DNA of 64,000 nucleotides, taken from positions 651,188,871 to 651,252,870 of the forward strand of contig CM062811.1 of NCBI GenBank assembly GCA_031772625.1. Reading direction: 5' to 3'. Under the pieces are notes generated by a model. It did no database searches. It had not been told where the DNA came from and saw only the letters and a list, made by a program, of their open reading frames with translations. Each line of letters begins with the position of its first letter. Within the stretch, counting starts at the first letter, position 1. Source of the DNA: Pinus tabuliformis. Taxonomy: Eukaryota > Streptophyta > Pinopsida > Pinales > Pinaceae. Made by a program: the position numbers and the translations under genes. Positions 1 to 11,800 of this stretch are shown piece by piece.

Positions 1-2480
1 AAACAAGTGCAAAGGGTGAAGGTAGAAAAGTGATTAGGCAAGTTTAGGAGGGTGTGTGTAGACCAGAACCACAGAAAGAGAGGTGCAACCTGGGTCATGT
101 GCCCACCCAAGGCCGGAAGGCTAAGCAGTTTTCTGAATGAAAAGTTTTGGCAGTTCAGTGTATAAAACTTGGGGTTTCTAGTGTTCAGGTAGGGATCGTT
201 GTTGCACGTTCAGGAAGGGAATGGGCTACACGACCGACAGAACAACGTTCAGGTAGAGTTGTGGACAAAACATGCAGGACCTTGTACGATGATGAAAAAT
301 ACATATTGAGATCCACAAACAGGTTGTACGAGTGGGCAGAAGTTTGGGTAGGTTGCACGACAACTGCACAATTTTTGTAAATTGTAAACTTGTAAAATAT
401 TTACAGAGTTTGATAATATAGTTGGGGAAGACGTGTTTGGGGAGTTGCCCCCTCCCTTCATAAATGTGTGTTTACTATTGTTTATTACTATTTATTGAAA
501 ATCACACATTTTATGAAGATAATTGAAGTTGATGAATTATGTTGCATATATAATTGAAGAACACTTTGACAGAAAATAATTGAAGTGTTGGAAGTTAGGC
601 GTAGTCCGAAAGATTTAGTAGTGGTGAAACAAAAAGAGTTAATTGATGTAGCACCACGCCCACAATAGAATTAGAGACATCACTAGTGTGGGGCTGTGAG
701 AGGTGGGGTGACTCGCAGGTGTTTAAGGTGGAGGGTGGTGTGGCACACCATCCCATGCACGATACATGTGTGGTTATTTCCATTCAATGAGCCAACTTTT
801 CAAGGTCCTTTAGTATTTCTCGATGGAGAGTATGCAAAGGAAAGAAGAGTGAGGTTTTAGATGGCTACATGGGTGTTGTCTCAACATCCTTGCAATTCGA
901 TATTCCATTCTCCAATTTGGAAACTTCCTAATTGAGTGGTGTTTCTTTGTGAGATTTGGGTGTGGTCTAGGAGGTGTTGTTGTTTAATCCTTTATATATT
1001 CAATAGTTATTCCCAGTATTTTCAATTTTCCATCTTCAGTTGGTGGGGGAGGGAGCCAGCTCAAGCGAGACAACTATTTTGAAGATTTTGAACCAGAAAT
1101 CCTCAGCTCCTAAAAACGTGGGGGCTTCGGGCACATGACTATAGCCGAGGTCTTATGACATTTTAAAACTAACTTTAAGGTAATTTTGGGTGCCTAATTT
1201 CTTTGGTTTAGATACGTTGTTAAAGTTTATTACAAGATCTTTGCATATTTTTAGAGTTGTTATGGTTTCAAGGCACAAACTCACCTTTTTGGGGTTTTTG
1301 TTGTTGCTCTGTTTCACTAGGTTTCAGTCCAATTCCTATTTTGGTTTATCATGGGTTTCGCTTCCTCGTCCTTATTTATTCTGGGGTTGGGTTTTATGCT
1401 AGGTGTCTATCATCATTCTTATCTTTCCCATTGCCTTGTTGAACCCTTAGAGGTGAACTTTGTTTTGATGACGAGAGAGTAAGCTGGTAGAGTGAGTCTG
1501 ATTGGGAGTAGTTAATTCTGGACAAATCTAGTGGAGCTTGAGTGGAGATATCATCAATGACTGAGTTTTGAGTTCCCTCCATCACAAGCAAAACTTGGTT
1601 TGTATTGCAGTGCATTATGTCGAGACAAAGAGGTTGTAATTGGATGGGAAGGGGTGAACACAGGTAGTTCAATCGAAGCTAGGCCAGTCAGTCTTGGGCT
1701 GAGATTCAGGCTTAGGAGGCGGTTGCAACATTCAAGACCACGACCCCTCCATGCACTCAATCTAATATATGTTTCTTTTACTCTAAAATTATTGGTGGAG
1801 TCTCCCATTGGCTCTCAAACTTAGGACACACTAGCAGGAGGAGAAATCAATATATTTAATTGTTCACCTTAAAAAACTTTGTTGGCATAGATTCTTAAGG
1901 AGAAAAATGATGAATTCCTCAATGATTTACAAGGGAACCAGCTGAGGATGCAAGACCATTTGGATAGGTTGGAGGCTCGTTGAACCATTTGGACACATTA
2001 TTAAAACACATGGAATGGCTCATTCAATACAAATTTCCGCAGTGATGATCCCCAAGTTCTAGTCCGACAAACCCAACACCCATAGCTTCTTTTGATTCCT
2101 GATGTTTAAAGGTTTTGTGTCAATCTTGTTGGTTTTCTAGGGTACACTTTTGTTTAGTTTTTTTGGGTTACTATAAAAATTCTAGAAACTAAATAGTGGG
2201 TCAATAAATCTAGTAGGAGTGAGGTTGGTAAGAAAAACTCTAAAAAGTTGTAAACAACAATGTAACTTTTTGCCATAATGATAATTTTCTTGACTTACAA
2301 AAAATGTCAAAAAGAGCATAACTTCTTTGAAGATAAATTTTAACATTTTTTTTGTGTTTATTACTATAAATATTATGTAATATTCTATGGAAGTTAAATT
2401 ACTATCCACTTTATAATTATTAATAATTAAACTAAAATTGTAAAACCCTATTCCAAAATAAACATGTATATTAATCTAAT
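1..2480. other. Unassigned intergenic or decayed repeat DNA
   Basis: No gene or RNA is recognised. Open frames are short and carry no domain. The best trace of former coding is at 1891-1983 on the plus strand. It reads as a charged, coiled-coil-like peptide of 30 codons ending in TGA, similar in texture to the spacer part of plant retroelement gag genes but too short to assign. GC is higher than in the following AT-rich DNA, which suggests decayed retroelement sequence. Confidence 0.4.
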
Positions 2481-2490
2481 TTACCAGCCT

Positions 2491-2646
2491 AGATTCATCT
2501 TAACTCTGGATCTATCAAGCATCAAGAGTGATCAAATCTCTTGAGGTGAAAACCTCTTATTTGAGTGCAAAACTTGAGGATATTTTTTCACCTCGAGATA
2601 TTTGATCCCTCTCGGCGCTTGATAGATCCAGAGTTAAGGTGGATCT
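2491..2646. repeat. Foldback repeat with arms of about 62 bp
   Basis: Positions 2491-2552 and 2585-2646 are imperfect inverted copies of one another, separated by a loop of about 32 bp. Shared words are CTCTGGATCTATCAAG and its complement near the outer ends, and TTGAGGTGAAAA and its complement near the loop. The unit could fold into one long hairpin. A single-arm relative lies at 42239-42295, so this is probably a small dispersed MITE-like repeat. Confidence 0.75.
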
Positions 2647-2652
2647 ACGATG

Positions 2653-3180
2653 GTTTCAGTCGTGTGTGGCCAAAGTCAATCTAATGAACATATGATTAAT
2701 TTTATCGATAATGTGTAAATTCATCTAATATTAATATAATCATCTTAAATATGCTAAATATGTCTCAGATTAATCTGGTCATTTTAATTTTAAATTTGCT
2801 TAGTTACCTCAGTTTGTTGAGATGATAAATATTGTTAATAACGTTAATGATGAAAATGATGAAATAAAAATTTTGAATGTAAAGTGAAAATGTAATAGTG
2901 TTGAATGATAGAAACTGTGAATAATAAGAATATAGCCAATTATAAATAGTCTTCATTGTGATTAATCTCAAACTCTTTTGTTCTACTATTCTTATTGTCA
3001 CCCTTGTTACTTTTGTCATCTTTTCATATCAATTATATGAAAAGGAAATGTTAAATTATAAACCATTTAAATCTTTAGCTCGAGCTATTGTAGTAAACAT
3101 CATACCTTCTCTCTCCTTCTCTCCAATATTAATAGGTTGAATTACTATAACACAAAAATCAATGTACATTGTCAATAATT
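2653..3180. other. AT-rich spacer
   Basis: Very AT-rich DNA with no supported gene, leading into the minisatellite. Short open frames on both strands overlap each other and have no domain. Confidence 0.5.
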
Positions 3181-3184
3181 TTTT

Positions 3185-3935
3185 GTGCTTACACTGAAAT
3201 CAATGCACAATGTTAATCCAATCACTTTAAAATTAATGTATAATCATACATCCAATTACATCAAATCAGAAATCAACATCTACACTGAAATCAATGCATG
3301 TAATGCAAGCAATCAAATAAAATTAGAAAACAACATTTACACTGAAATCAATGCATCTAATGCAAGCAATAAACTAGGATTAGAAATCAACATTTACACT
3401 CAAATCAATGCATCTAGTGTAAGAAAGAAAATAAGATTATAAGCCTACATCTACACTGAAATCAATGCATCTAGTGCAAGTAAGAAAATAGGATTATAAA
3501 CCAACATCTACACTAAAATCAATGCATCTAGTGCAAGTAATCAAATAGGATTAGAAATCACCATCTACACTGAAATCAATGCATTTAGTGCAAGCAATTA
3601 AATAGGATTAGAAATAATCTACATTGAATTCAATGCATATAGTGCAAGAAGTCAAATATTATTAGAAATCACCATCTACATTGAAATCAATGCATCTAGT
3701 GCAAGCAATCAAATAGGATTAGAAATCACCATCTACACTAAAATCAATGCATTTAGTGCAAACAATCGAATATGATTAGAAATCATCTACATTGAAATCA
3801 ATGCATCGAGTGCAAGAAATTGAATATCATTAGAAATCAACATCTACACTAAAATAAATGCATCTAGTGTAAGCAATAAAATAGGATTAGAAATCACCAT
3901 TTACACTGAAATCAATGCATCTAGTGCAAAAAATA
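3185..3935 (+). repeat. 57-bp minisatellite, about 12 units
   Basis: A unit built around TACACTGAAATCAATGCATC, a short purine-rich stretch and ATAGGATTAGAAATC repeats about every 57 bp. Anchor words recur near 3290, 3347, 3404, 3461, 3518, 3575, 3686, 3743, 3797, 3854 and 3911. A few units are 3 bp shorter. Because 57 is a multiple of 3, the first units stay open as a 19-residue periodic frame (3185-3442), which is probably a by-product rather than a gene. An inverted partial unit sits at 5653-5680. Confidence 0.9.
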
Positions 3936-4196
3936 TTCTTCCCTCTCTCCCCCCTCCATCTATATCTATATCTCCCTCCATCTCTCCTTCTTTTTCTCTC
4001 TATCTCAACCCCCCAAACACACACACTCTCTCACTCCATATCTATCAATCTCTTTGTCCCTCCCTCCCTCTCTCCATATCTATCTTCTTCCCTCTCTTCA
4101 TTTTCCATCGATATCTCTATCTCCATTTGTCTCTCTATATCACCCTCAAAAGACACACTCTCTTTCTCCAATCTATATATCTATCCCTCCCTACTC

Positions 4197-4232
<36 letters not shown>

Positions 4233-4422
4233 ACCTCTTCTATCTCTCTTCCCTTTTTTTTGTCCTCTCTCCCTGTCTCCCTCCCTCTCCATCTTCCTTA
4301 TCTCTCCCTCTCTCTTTCTCTCTCTATTTATTTCTTCTTACCTCCCTCTCTCTCCCCCTCCAACTCCATCTCTCTTTCTCTCCCAATCTCCACTCTCTCA
4401 CATCCTCTCTCTCCCTTTGTCT

Positions 4423-4460
<38 letters not shown>

Positions 4461-5035
4461 CCCTCCAACTCTATTACTATATCCTTCCCTCTCTCCTCTC
4501 TCCTTCTCTCCCCCATTCTCTCCATCTCTCCTTCTTTTTCTCTTTATCTCTCCCTTGTAATTCCCCCTCTCTCTACTTATCACTCTCTATGTATTTCTTC
4601 TTATCTCCTTCTCTCCTCCTCTCTCCATCCCTCTCTCATCCTCTCTCTCAAGTCCGCTCTCTCTTACTTCCTTTCTCTCGTACCTACCTCTCTCTTCCCC
4701 CATCACTCACTCTCTCTCTCTCTCTCTCTCTCCAATCCTCTCTCTTTCCCCATCACTCTCCTCCTCTCTCTCAAGTCTTGTCTCTCGTTCTTCCTCTCTC
4801 TCCCTTTCTATCCTACCTCACTCTCTCTTCCCCAATCTCTCTCTCTCTCTCTCTCTCCAACTATGTTACTATATCCCTCCCTCTCTTCTTCTCTATCCCT
4901 CACTCTCTCCTCCTCTCTCGCAAGTCCTCACTCTCATCCTTCCTCTCTCTCCCTCCATCTCTCTCTCCTCTCTCGGAAGTCCTCACTCTCATCCTTCCTC
5001 TCTCTCCCTTTCTCTCCTACCTTCCTCTCTCTTCC

Positions 5036-5084
<49 letters not shown>

Positions 5085-5265
5085 CTACGATCCTCTCACC
5101 ATCTTCCTCCCTCTCTATTTCTCTCTCTCCCCCCTCCATATTTGTGTCTCTCTCTCCCTCTCTCTCTCTCTTCATTCCTCCTCTCCCCTCTCCTTCAGTT
5201 TATCTCCATCTCTCCCTTGTCACTCCCCCTATCTCTCCGCCTCTATCACTCTATGTCTTTGCTCT
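3936..5265 (+). repeat. Polypyrimidine (CT/CCT-rich) tract, 1.3 kb
   Basis: The plus strand is almost pure C and T, with pure (TC)n runs for example at about 4431-4458 and 5039-5081 and interspersed CCCTC words. Long open frames here encode only Ser, Leu, Pro, Phe and Ile and are composition artefacts. Such mirror-rich homopyrimidine DNA can form triplex (H-DNA). Confidence 0.9.
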
Positions 5266-5269
5266 AGAG

Positions 5270-5913
5270 TTAATATATATCATGATATATTAATATATAT
5301 TATAATACAACAAATTTAATATTATATTAATCCAAAATTCTTAAATTTAATAATATTAATATGAATATTAGATTTAATAATAATAATAATAATAATCTTT
5401 TAATATTAATATTAGGGTTAATAAAAAAATTTGCATGGTATTAATAATAATTTGGCCCATGGTATTTGACCCATAGGCTTCACCTAAATAAAACCTTTTT
5501 TTTAGTGTTAGCAAGTATAAAGAGGTTTATGGAGTAAATATATAAAGAGGTTTTATTTATTTACGATACCTCTAGTTTATTTATATTTATATTTATTTAT
5601 CAGATCTCTTTTATATACCATGGTATTTGACCCATAGGCTTAGTATATAATTAGATGTTGATTTCTAATCCTATTTGATATATTTTTATTTATTTACCAT
5701 ACCTCTTTATACCTCTTTTATAAATATGGTATTTGGACCAAGTTATTAATAATTATTTGTCTCACGGTATTTGGCCCATGGTATTAATAATTATGTCTCA
5801 CGGTATTTGGCCCATAGGCTTCACCTAAATAAAACATTTTTTTGAGTTTTCCTAAATATAAAGAGGTTTATGGAGTAAATATAAAAAAAGGTTTTATTTA
5901 TTTACCATACCTC

Positions 5914-5921
<8 letters not shown>
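5270..5921. repeat. AT-rich block of local direct repeats
   Basis: A stretch of about 120 bp at 5459-5580 recurs at about 5800-5921, 341 bp downstream, sharing CCCATAGGCTTCACCTAAAT and the following TTATTTACSATACCTCTAG context. The core CCCATAGGCTT occurs three times. An (AAT)n run lies at about 5377-5395. Positions 5653-5680 are the reverse complement of half a 57-bp minisatellite unit. No gene is visible. Confidence 0.75.

Positions 5922-5989
<68 letters not shown>
5919..5989. repeat. (TA)n microsatellite, about 70 bp
   Basis: An uninterrupted TA dinucleotide run. It lies just beyond the 3' end, in minus-strand sense, of the tRNA-like element at 6015-6099, where it could be that element's tail. 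Confidence 0.95.
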
Positions 5990-5992
<3 letters not shown>

Positions 5993-6014
5993 CTAAGTTA
6001 AGACTAACCTAAGT

Positions 6015-6099
6015 ACCCACGGGGGATTTGAACCGTGACCTATCGCAAGGAGTGCCTTAACAATGCACCCATTCACTGTCAATCCAAAGCCCCGTGGGC
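6015..6099 (-). other. tRNA-like sequence (SINE head or tRNA relic)
   Basis: Read on the minus strand, this 85-nt stretch starts GCCCACGGGG and ends CCCCGTGGGT, giving a 10-bp acceptor-like stem. It contains the Pol III B box GGTTCAAATCC (6034-6024) and an upstream GTTAAGGCACTC stretch like a plant tRNA D-to-anticodon region. The inner stems do not pair well, so it is unlikely to be a functional tRNA. It is followed on that strand by AT-rich DNA and a TA run, as in a tRNA-derived SINE. Confidence 0.5.
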
Positions 6100-6154
6100 A
6101 TTATATTTATATTTATTTACCATACCTCTGCAATTAAAAAAAAAAAAAAAAAAA

Positions 6155-6563
6155 TTTATTTATTTACCATACCTCTTTTCTAAGTGTTCGTAAACCGCTT
6201 TATATTTTAAATTTATATTGTGTTTATACATAATAATAATTAGATTGATTTTTCATCTCAAATGGTAGAGATTGAGGAAATGTTAGAGGAAGGTTTGATA
6301 ACAAGAAAGATGGAGTGGGAGGGTTTCGAAGGGTGGGCTAGGGTTTACATACCTCTGGTTTATTTATATGTTTATTTATTTACCATACCTCTTTTCTAAG
6401 TGTTCATAAATCTCTTTATATTTTAAATATATATTGTGTTTATACATAATAATAATTAGATTGATTTTTCATCTCAGATGGTAGAGATTGAGGGAATGTT
6501 AGAGGAAGGTTTGATAACAAGAAAGATGGAGTGGGAGGGTGTTGAAGGGTGGCCTAGGGTTTA
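6155..6563 (+). repeat. 216-bp tandem duplication spanning the LINE 5' end
   Basis: Copy 1 (about 6155-6347) and copy 2 (about 6371-6563) have a period of 216 bp and differ at about 9 of 183 aligned bases by eye. Each holds host DNA, the LINE target-site sequence (6230-6253 and 6446-6469) and the first 94 or so bases of the LINE. The target sequence is therefore present three times in the window. Confidence 0.85.
6446..6469 (+). repeat. LINE target-site duplication, 5' copy
   Basis: This 24-bp sequence, beginning ATAATAATAATTAG and ending GATTGATTTTT, is identical to 13168-13191. The two copies bracket the LINE. Confidence 0.88.
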
Positions 6564-6590
6564 TAGGTTCTTGCAGGCCCCGATCCATCG

Positions 6591-8400
6591 ATGGAGGTAG
6601 CCACGATGATTTTTTCCAGTGATAGTCTAAGTGCACTATCGGGGGAAACTTTTGTCCCTTCTTCCGAAGACTCCATTTGTTTTTCCCCTCCTACTCACAA
6701 GCTTGGGATGTGGCTGGTACTTTCTTACAGTTTGGTAAGAGTCCTTTTTAATCATTAATATCCTCCCCAGGTTTAATTACTTGGTTTCACTATCAGAGGT
6801 TGGGAACGGACACGATTTTCCTGGGTCTTTTCATTTGAGCTTTTCGCGGCAGTTAGGGATTATTACTATTGCAACAGATAAGGTTTGTAAGGACATCCGG
6901 TCTCTTGGAGCCTTGAAAGAATTCAACAGGGGTCAGTGTCTGTCGGGGGTCTCATCCAGATTTCTCGGAACAACAACCTGCTCTTCAACGGTGTTGGGTT
7001 TATGCATGGATGCAGAGCTACTTGATTATTCCTCCAACACCTTGGCCCCATCAGATATATGGGTAGAAGAAAAACACATGTCAAGAGCGGGGAAGGAACC
7101 AGAATCAACCCTTCCATCGGCTGTGTAGGTAGCCGAACTCTCGACGTTAATGGAAGATATGGAGGTATCCCTCTAGGTTTTGGGCTTCTCGCAACTAGCC
7201 GCAGCGGTCTCAGATGGACTGTTATGTCTGGGTGAGGATTCTGAATCTCCTTTTCTTTCTATCCCGTCACCCTTGGAGCTCCATACCTGGTCAAATTCTC
7301 AGCCGAGTACAGATATTCTTCAAGGTTACACGGGTGTATTGAGGACAGGGTTTTGTGGAACAGCTCCAGAAGTGCGAAGCATTTCACCTCCACCCTACAA
7401 CACTCTTGGAACTACACCTATCAGCTATTCTCATCTGGTCCCTACCACAATAGCTCACTCCTTGTGTTTCTTCGATGACATCTCTAGACAGGACATGGGG
7501 CCTAAAGAAAATCAATTCTCGGACTCAGACAAAAACCCTCAGGCGGAGGGAGCACCCTCAAGCCCGCAAAAAAGATATGGGAGAGGAAAAAGGACAAAAC
7601 TATCAAAAATTAGGGAACGTGGCCGACTCCTTGTGTTCAGGGCGGAGATAAGCATGGCCCAAGTTAATCTAACTAAGAGCACGATTCTAGTGGGCAAGGT
7701 TCATGGAAGTAATTACACCCCAACTTGCCTTAGGAAATGGACTGCGAAGGTTTGGGGGAACCTGATGGAGTAGCTACCATAGTCATCACATTGTCAAGAG
7801 GCTAGTTCACGCTCATCTTCTCGCAGCTGGAACTGGTGGATTGGGTATTGATGCAGTACTGGCACATTGAAATGACACCAATCCTACTAAAACGTTTTTC
7901 TTCATTGTTTGATCCTGACAAGGAAAACATGGGAGTGGGTCCGATCTGGGTTTGCCTCCCTGGCCTCCCTCTCTAATTTTGGGCAGAGGACATTTTTCGG
8001 TGCTTTGGAGACGAAATGGGGGTGTACCTGGACCATGACACGACTTACCAGGACACTGGTTGCATGGCTATTGCAAGAATTTTGGTGCATTTAGACACCC
8101 GGGAAGGACTGGTGGAGAGTTATCGCTTACAGATGGGCGAGACCACTAGGTGGAAGATTTTAGACCATGATAGAATCCCATTTCACTGCAGGCAATGTCA
8201 CGAGGTTGGACACTTGTATAAAGACTAGCCCCTGCTTTCTTGGAAACAACTAGATCCTCCGAGGTCTTTGGTTTCAGTAAGCACCCAAACATCGGAGGTG
8301 GATTTCCCTTCACAGACGGATCTTCATGGTGTTTCAGTGCTGAGACAAGACGTTTCAGGGTGACGCCTTTGTCGCCGGACTCTGGTACCTCAGTGCCACC
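6591..8400 (+). pseudogene. LINE ORF1 (gag-like, zinc knuckle), degraded
   Basis: The proposed start is the ATG at 6591, which opens a Ser-rich frame. Reading frames then shift several times, with the clearest part at 7180-7773. Downstream, 7800-8228 matches the texture of the DUF4283-type region of plant LINE ORF1 proteins, ending in a zinc knuckle at about 8190-8228 (pattern C-x2-C-x4-H-x4-C). In the knuckle, Cys, Cys and His are present, but the last Cys position reads TAG, directly after Lys-Asp. The family's known role is binding LINE RNA in the ribonucleoprotein. The gene is broken by at least three frameshifts or stops. Confidence 0.75.
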
Positions 8401-8877
8401 TTTCAGTAGATCACGGACCAGAGAATAAACTCGTTTCTCGGTTACTCCTCCTCCCCCTCCTATGTTTTCTCATGATTGTCTGTTATCTGGTATTGCATCT
8501 GTATCTATGTTATTGTCTGGTTCAGTATCTGGGGTTAGCAAACTGCATTCCCTAAATTGTCTTGTGCTATCAACTCCTTCCCCGCCCCTTAGTTCTACCC
8601 CCACCATTATATCGATTCCCCCTCCTCTGGCTCCCAGAGGCAACCCAAGCTCTAGTGGTTCTCACCGCTACAACCTGTGATCCTTACCTATCACTCATAC
8701 CTCTTCTTTTGGCCTAGATGAGGATCTCCTCCCTTCCTTACACTCGAATCCCCCTAGGGGCAGATAATCCCATTTATCTAAAGTCATCAAGAGAGCTGGC
8801 ATAGAGGTGGCTTCAAGCATTCAAAATCCCATTTACTAGGTCCTTAGAGAAAATGGAAACCCTGCAAAGCTTAACCC

Positions 8878-11800
8878 ATGAAGTGCCTCTCTTTCAACTG
8901 CAGGGGTTTAGCCAGCCTGGAAAAAAAACTGGTACTAAAAAGGTTATGCAACTCAGAGCGTTTAGACGTTATTTTTCTGCAATAAACCCTGGGGGAAGGG
9001 AGTTGTTTAAATAAAGTGCTCATGAAATTTCTTCTGGATTGGGTCTTTCATTACTTGGATATTCAAGGGCGATCGGGAGGTTGTGTCATGGGCTATAACA
9101 AAATATCGATAAGTCTGGAAAATGTTTGGGGAGGTGAGGGTTACCTGGGTGTGGACATCATCTCTACCGATTTCAACCTCCCCCTCAAGCTCATCAACAT
9201 CTACGGGCCCTACCATAATAGGGAGTCTTTCTGGGAAAGACTCCTGGATGCCCACTTCATGAAATCAGAAAACTTGATCATTGGTGGGGACCTAAACTTC
9301 TCTTTAGGGCTTGCGGAATCCTGGGGCAACAGGGACCATACTGACCCCTTAACGACCTTTTTCGAAGTTTTGTTGGATTCCCATGACCTTCTAAACATTG
9401 AAACAATAAAGATTGTGCTGACTTGGAGGAATAGAAGGACCAGGGAGGATGCATTGGTGAGACAGTTGGATCATTTTCTTATTAAGGCTCCACGGTTAGC
9501 TAGATTGGACTGCATTCATCAATGGGTGGGCTTAGGTGGACTATCAAATCATAGCCTGATCTTCTTGGAGATTCGGGATGAAAACCATAAACCCCATTCA
9601 CCTTTCAAGTTCAACTCGACCTGGCTTTCCGAAGGTGAATTCCACAAAATAGTAAGAGAAACTTGGATTCATTGTAGTCCTGATGGTCGTTCATCCCCAA
9701 CCGAAGTAATTGCAAATAACTTGGCCTGTTTAAAATAAAAAACCATCAGTTGGGTGAGGAACAAAAAACAAAAGGATGAGGAAGGTCTTCCAAGGATTGA
9801 AGGGGACCTCAAACAATTGGAAATCGCAGGGCTTTCTAGTTATGCATCTACTGAAACAAAGGAACATCTAATCAAACTAGAAACAAAGAAGATCAGACTT
9901 TTGAGACAGAAAGAGGAGACATGGAGCTTAAAGAGCAGAGTGATTTGGCTAAAAGCAGGCGATGAAAACTCCAAGTCCTTTCAACAATATGCTCATGGGA
10001 GAAATTCTATCAATACCATATGGGAGCTGCAAGATCATTCGGGCAGGGAGGCTAGCACATTCAATCAACTAGTTGTTAAGGGAATGCATCATTTTTCACA
10101 TATTTACAAGGCTCATAGGGGCGCCACAGGGGCACCACCCTCCTTGAGATTCTTTGCATTACTGAGGTTCTCCCTAGGTTTGTTGGAATCACTGCTGAAA
10201 TGCTTCAACAAGGACAAAAGCCCAGGGCCAGACGAGTCACCCATGGAATTTTACAGCACTTTTATAGAGCTAATTGGGCCAGATTTACTATTGGCTATTG
10301 AGAATGCAGAATTATAGGTAGAATGCACGAAGGTTTTAACTTGACCTTCCTAGCCCTCATCCCAAAAGTTGACAAACCCCTCACCTTTGATGATTATCGA
10401 CCCATATCCCTCTGCATTTGCATCTATAAAATTATATCCAAAACTATCGCCATTCGTGTAAAACCAATCTTATCCAGGATTATATCCAAGGAGCAATTTG
10501 CTTTCCTCAATCACCATTAGATCCATGAAGCCATTGGGACCACTTAGGAAGGCCTCCAATCGATCAAGAAACAAAACAAAAAGTCCATTATCCTTAAGAT
10601 CAATCTTTCCAAAGCCTTTGATCGGGCTAGTTGGTCCTACCTACAGCTCATTCTCATTCATATCGGTTTCCCTCACTCCTTCATTAACTAGATCATGTGT
10701 TGTTTCTCTTCCGCTTCCTATAGTATTCTCATCAATGGGGCGACTTCTGTTTTTTTTCATGTTGAATGGGGGCTGAGACAAGGATTCCCTCTATCCCCCC
10801 TACTTTTTCTGTTGATCATGGAAGGCTTAAGAAAATTGATAAAAAATGCTTGCTCGATGGGAGCTCTTGGGGGAGTCCTGATATCGGACATGCCATCCCT
10901 CTCTCATATTTTGTTTGTAGACGATGTTCTTATTTTTTTAAATGGTTTTTTCCATGATTCCTATTATTTCAAGAACATTCTATCACTTTTTTGTTAAGCT
11001 ACAGGTATGGTGCCAAACTATGAAAAATCCATCATCATTTTTGTGTCATGCCTTCAAAATGAGGAAAGGTATGCATCTCAACAATTCGCCTTTGTCAAAC
11101 AAGAGATGGATTCAGGCCTAAAATACCTAGGGTTTAGGCTGAAGCCAAATGGGTATCGCGTCACCTACTGGGCTTGGCTTATTGCAAAAATTGAAATCCG
11201 TATAAACATCTGGCAACAATGTTGGCTCTCTAGAGCAGGCATGCTCACTTTGATAAAATCGGTGCTAGAGGCCATTCCAGTTTACTTGATGACCCTTTCC
11301 TGGATCCCTAAAGGCATTCTCAACCGGATTCAACAGATTTGTTGTAGATTCCTATGGAGGGGTCAAATTGTGGGGAGGAATTTTGCTTGGGTCCATTGGG
11401 ACGGTATTGGAAAGCCAAAAAAACAGGGTGGATGGGGAATAAAAGATCTCTAGATCTTTGCAAAGGCTCTGGAAGCAAAGATGGGTTGGAAAATAATCAA
11501 ATCTAAAAGCCTATGGAAAGAGGTAGTCTACGTTAAGTACATCCATCCCCTATCAATAACTAATTGGATTCGTAGACCCAGTCAGTCTTTACCCGAAGCA
11601 TCCATCATCTGGAAGGCCATCTCCCAATCTTTAAGTATAATCTAGGAAGGCTTAGTGCGGAGAATTTGTAATGGTGAGCAGGTTAGAATATGCATTGATT
11701 CCTGGACCGGATGTGACAATGCTCACATTCTTCGGAGGGCTCTGAGAAAATTTCTTTCAAGGACTGGTATCACCCAGCTTGCTCAAATTGCTGAGGTTGG

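Noticed and set aside
3185..3935. CRISPR-like array
   Set aside because: Units are contiguous tandem copies without unique spacers, in a eukaryotic context.
3915..5293. Long open frames of 168-450 codons
   Set aside because: They are translations of a polypyrimidine tract (almost only Ser, Leu, Pro, Phe, Ile) and occur in several frames at once.
6741..6776. GTAAGAG...CCCCAG intron-like stretch in LINE ORF1
   Set aside because: 36 nt is too short for a plant intron and LINEs are not expected to be spliced here.
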